From Gamsiella multidivaricata (Eukaryota; Mortierellomycota; Mortierellomycetes; Mortierellales; Mortierellaceae): a stretch of 51,038 nt of DNA. A model generated the notes under the pieces. The model saw nothing but the letters and a program-made list of their open reading frames with translations, was not told the DNA's origin and made no database searches. Position 1 is the first letter of the stretch, and the number at the start of each line of letters is the position of its first letter. The stretch lies in assembly GCF_025024155.1 (NCBI RefSeq), contig NW_026251848.1:1-51038 (forward strand), written 5' to 3'. Shown in pieces: positions 50,598-51,038 of the stretch. The position numbers and the translations under genes are program-made.

Positions 50598-51038
50598 ATG
50601 AATGAATCCACCCCTGCCCCCGCCCCTGCCCCCGTCCAGGTCCTGTTACCCTCCTACAGGTACCCGTCTCCCACTGCCTTCAACGGAGTGCGGGATGGCT
50701 TCGCTTGCGAAGCATGGCTTACCACTGTCCGCCGTTTTTTCATTGGTGCTCGCATCAGCGAAGACTCGCGCACGGTCACAGCTGTTGCGTACCTCGGCCC
50801 CACTGGCCTCCTCTGGTGGGACGGCTTGCAAGCGCCGGACACGACACCCTGGTTCCAGTTCGAGGAGCTTTTTCGAGCGGAGTTCCGCCCCGCTGGATTT
50901 TATGATCATGTCCGAACCCTCCTCTTCGGAATCAAAATGTCTAGCACTGTTGCTGACTATGTCAGTCGCACTCGTCGCTACCTGGCCATTTTGTGCACGA
51001 ACGAGACCCACCCTGAGGCTCGTCTTATGCTCGAGGAC
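50598..51038 (+). CDS. Retrotransposon Gag, partial (N-terminal 147 codons)
   Basis: From ATG 50598 the frame is open to the window edge. A Pro/Ala leader (NESTPAPAPAPVQVLLP) is followed by a retrotransposon Gag domain. Its signatures are PTAFNGVRDGFACEAWL, AVAYLGPTGLLWWDGL, TPWFQFEELFRAEFRP and TVADYVSRTRRYLAI. They match the W...F...FRP...vaeYvxrFr pattern of Ty3/Gypsy-type Gag. It would form the particle shell that packages the element RNA. No stop or frameshift is seen in the visible part. Confidence 0.8.
   Translation, partial: MNESTPAPAPAPVQVLLPSYRYPSPTAFNGVRDGFACEAWLTTVRRFFIGARISEDSRTVTAVAYLGPTGLLWWDGLQAPDTTPWFQFEELFRAEFRPAGFYDHVRTLLFGIKMSSTVADYVSRTRRYLAILCTNETHPEARLMLED

Larger units (their letters stand above)
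50262..51038 (+). mobile_element. 5' end of an LTR retrotransposon (Ty3/Gypsy-like), runs off window
   Basis: A TGTAACA...ATTACA long terminal repeat, a primer-binding site and an open gag reading frame follow in the expected order. The pol region and 3' LTR lie beyond the window, so completeness and superfamily are not proven; the Gag type suggests Ty3/Gypsy. Gag has no stop in the visible part, so the copy may be young. Confidence 0.75.

Overview
The window reads as chromosomal DNA of an early-diverging filamentous fungus, most likely Mucoromycota/Mortierellomycota. The evidence is many short GT-AG introns (about 60-250 bp, with CTNAC-like branch sites), AATAAA-like poly(A) signals, CT-rich promoters, a carotenoid cleavage oxygenase, an HR1-C2-C1-C1 fungal-type PKC, and scattered DNA-transposon and Fanzor relics. 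The phylum is inferred from gene content; no marker gene is present. Exon boundaries were worked out by hand from splice sites and reading-frame phase.

Layout. 1-14.5 kb is a dense housekeeping block: a partial PRP46/PLRG1-like splicing factor (-), prefoldin subunit 5 (+), carotenoid cleavage oxygenase (+), EBP2 (+), a divergent importin alpha (-), a DUF4604/KIAA1143-type protein (-), YVH1 phosphatase (+) and an FHA-forkhead factor (-). 14.5-17.5 kb has no recognised gene but holds a (CTGTTG)n array and a long pyrimidine tract leading into the PKA regulatory subunit (+, 17.5-20.8 kb), which has an unusually long first intron. ATP synthase subunit f (ATP17, -) follows at 21.4-22.5 kb.

22.6-34.7 kb is an accessory region and the most interesting part. 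It holds a decayed MULE transposase (-) and, head-to-head with it, three decayed copies of one unusual gene family. Copies A and B join an N-terminal FEN1/XPG-like (PIN-fold) nuclease to a C-terminal Fanzor/TnpB-like RuvC nuclease with a zinc ribbon. Copy A (25.96-30.13 kb, +) keeps nearly the whole Fanzor half with all its catalytic and zinc ligands. Copy B (32.7-30.3 kb, -) is tail-to-tail with A and internally deleted. Copy C (33.7-34.7 kb, +) keeps only the FEN1-like half. The dual-nuclease architecture may be undescribed. The MULE plus copy A are bracketed by an imperfect 15-bp direct repeat (14/15), so they may once have been one composite element.

35.9-49.6 kb returns to ordinary genes: an RGS protein (-), a possible novel four-exon small gene (+), a long stretch without a recognised gene (38.3-41.7 kb), a mitochondrial-type TrhO/TSTD2 rhodanese (-) divergent from PKC1 (+), and a nucleostemin-like protein with broken GTPase motifs (+). 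The end holds tRNA-Glu(CTC) (-) and the 5' LTR, primer-binding site and start of gag of an LTR retrotransposon that runs off the window.

The host genes do not form a pathway cluster. They are individually promoted, with several divergent pairs (PRP46-like/PFD5, DUF4604/YVH1, TrhO/PKC1) and convergent pairs (EBP2/importin, YVH1/forkhead, PKA-R/ATP17).
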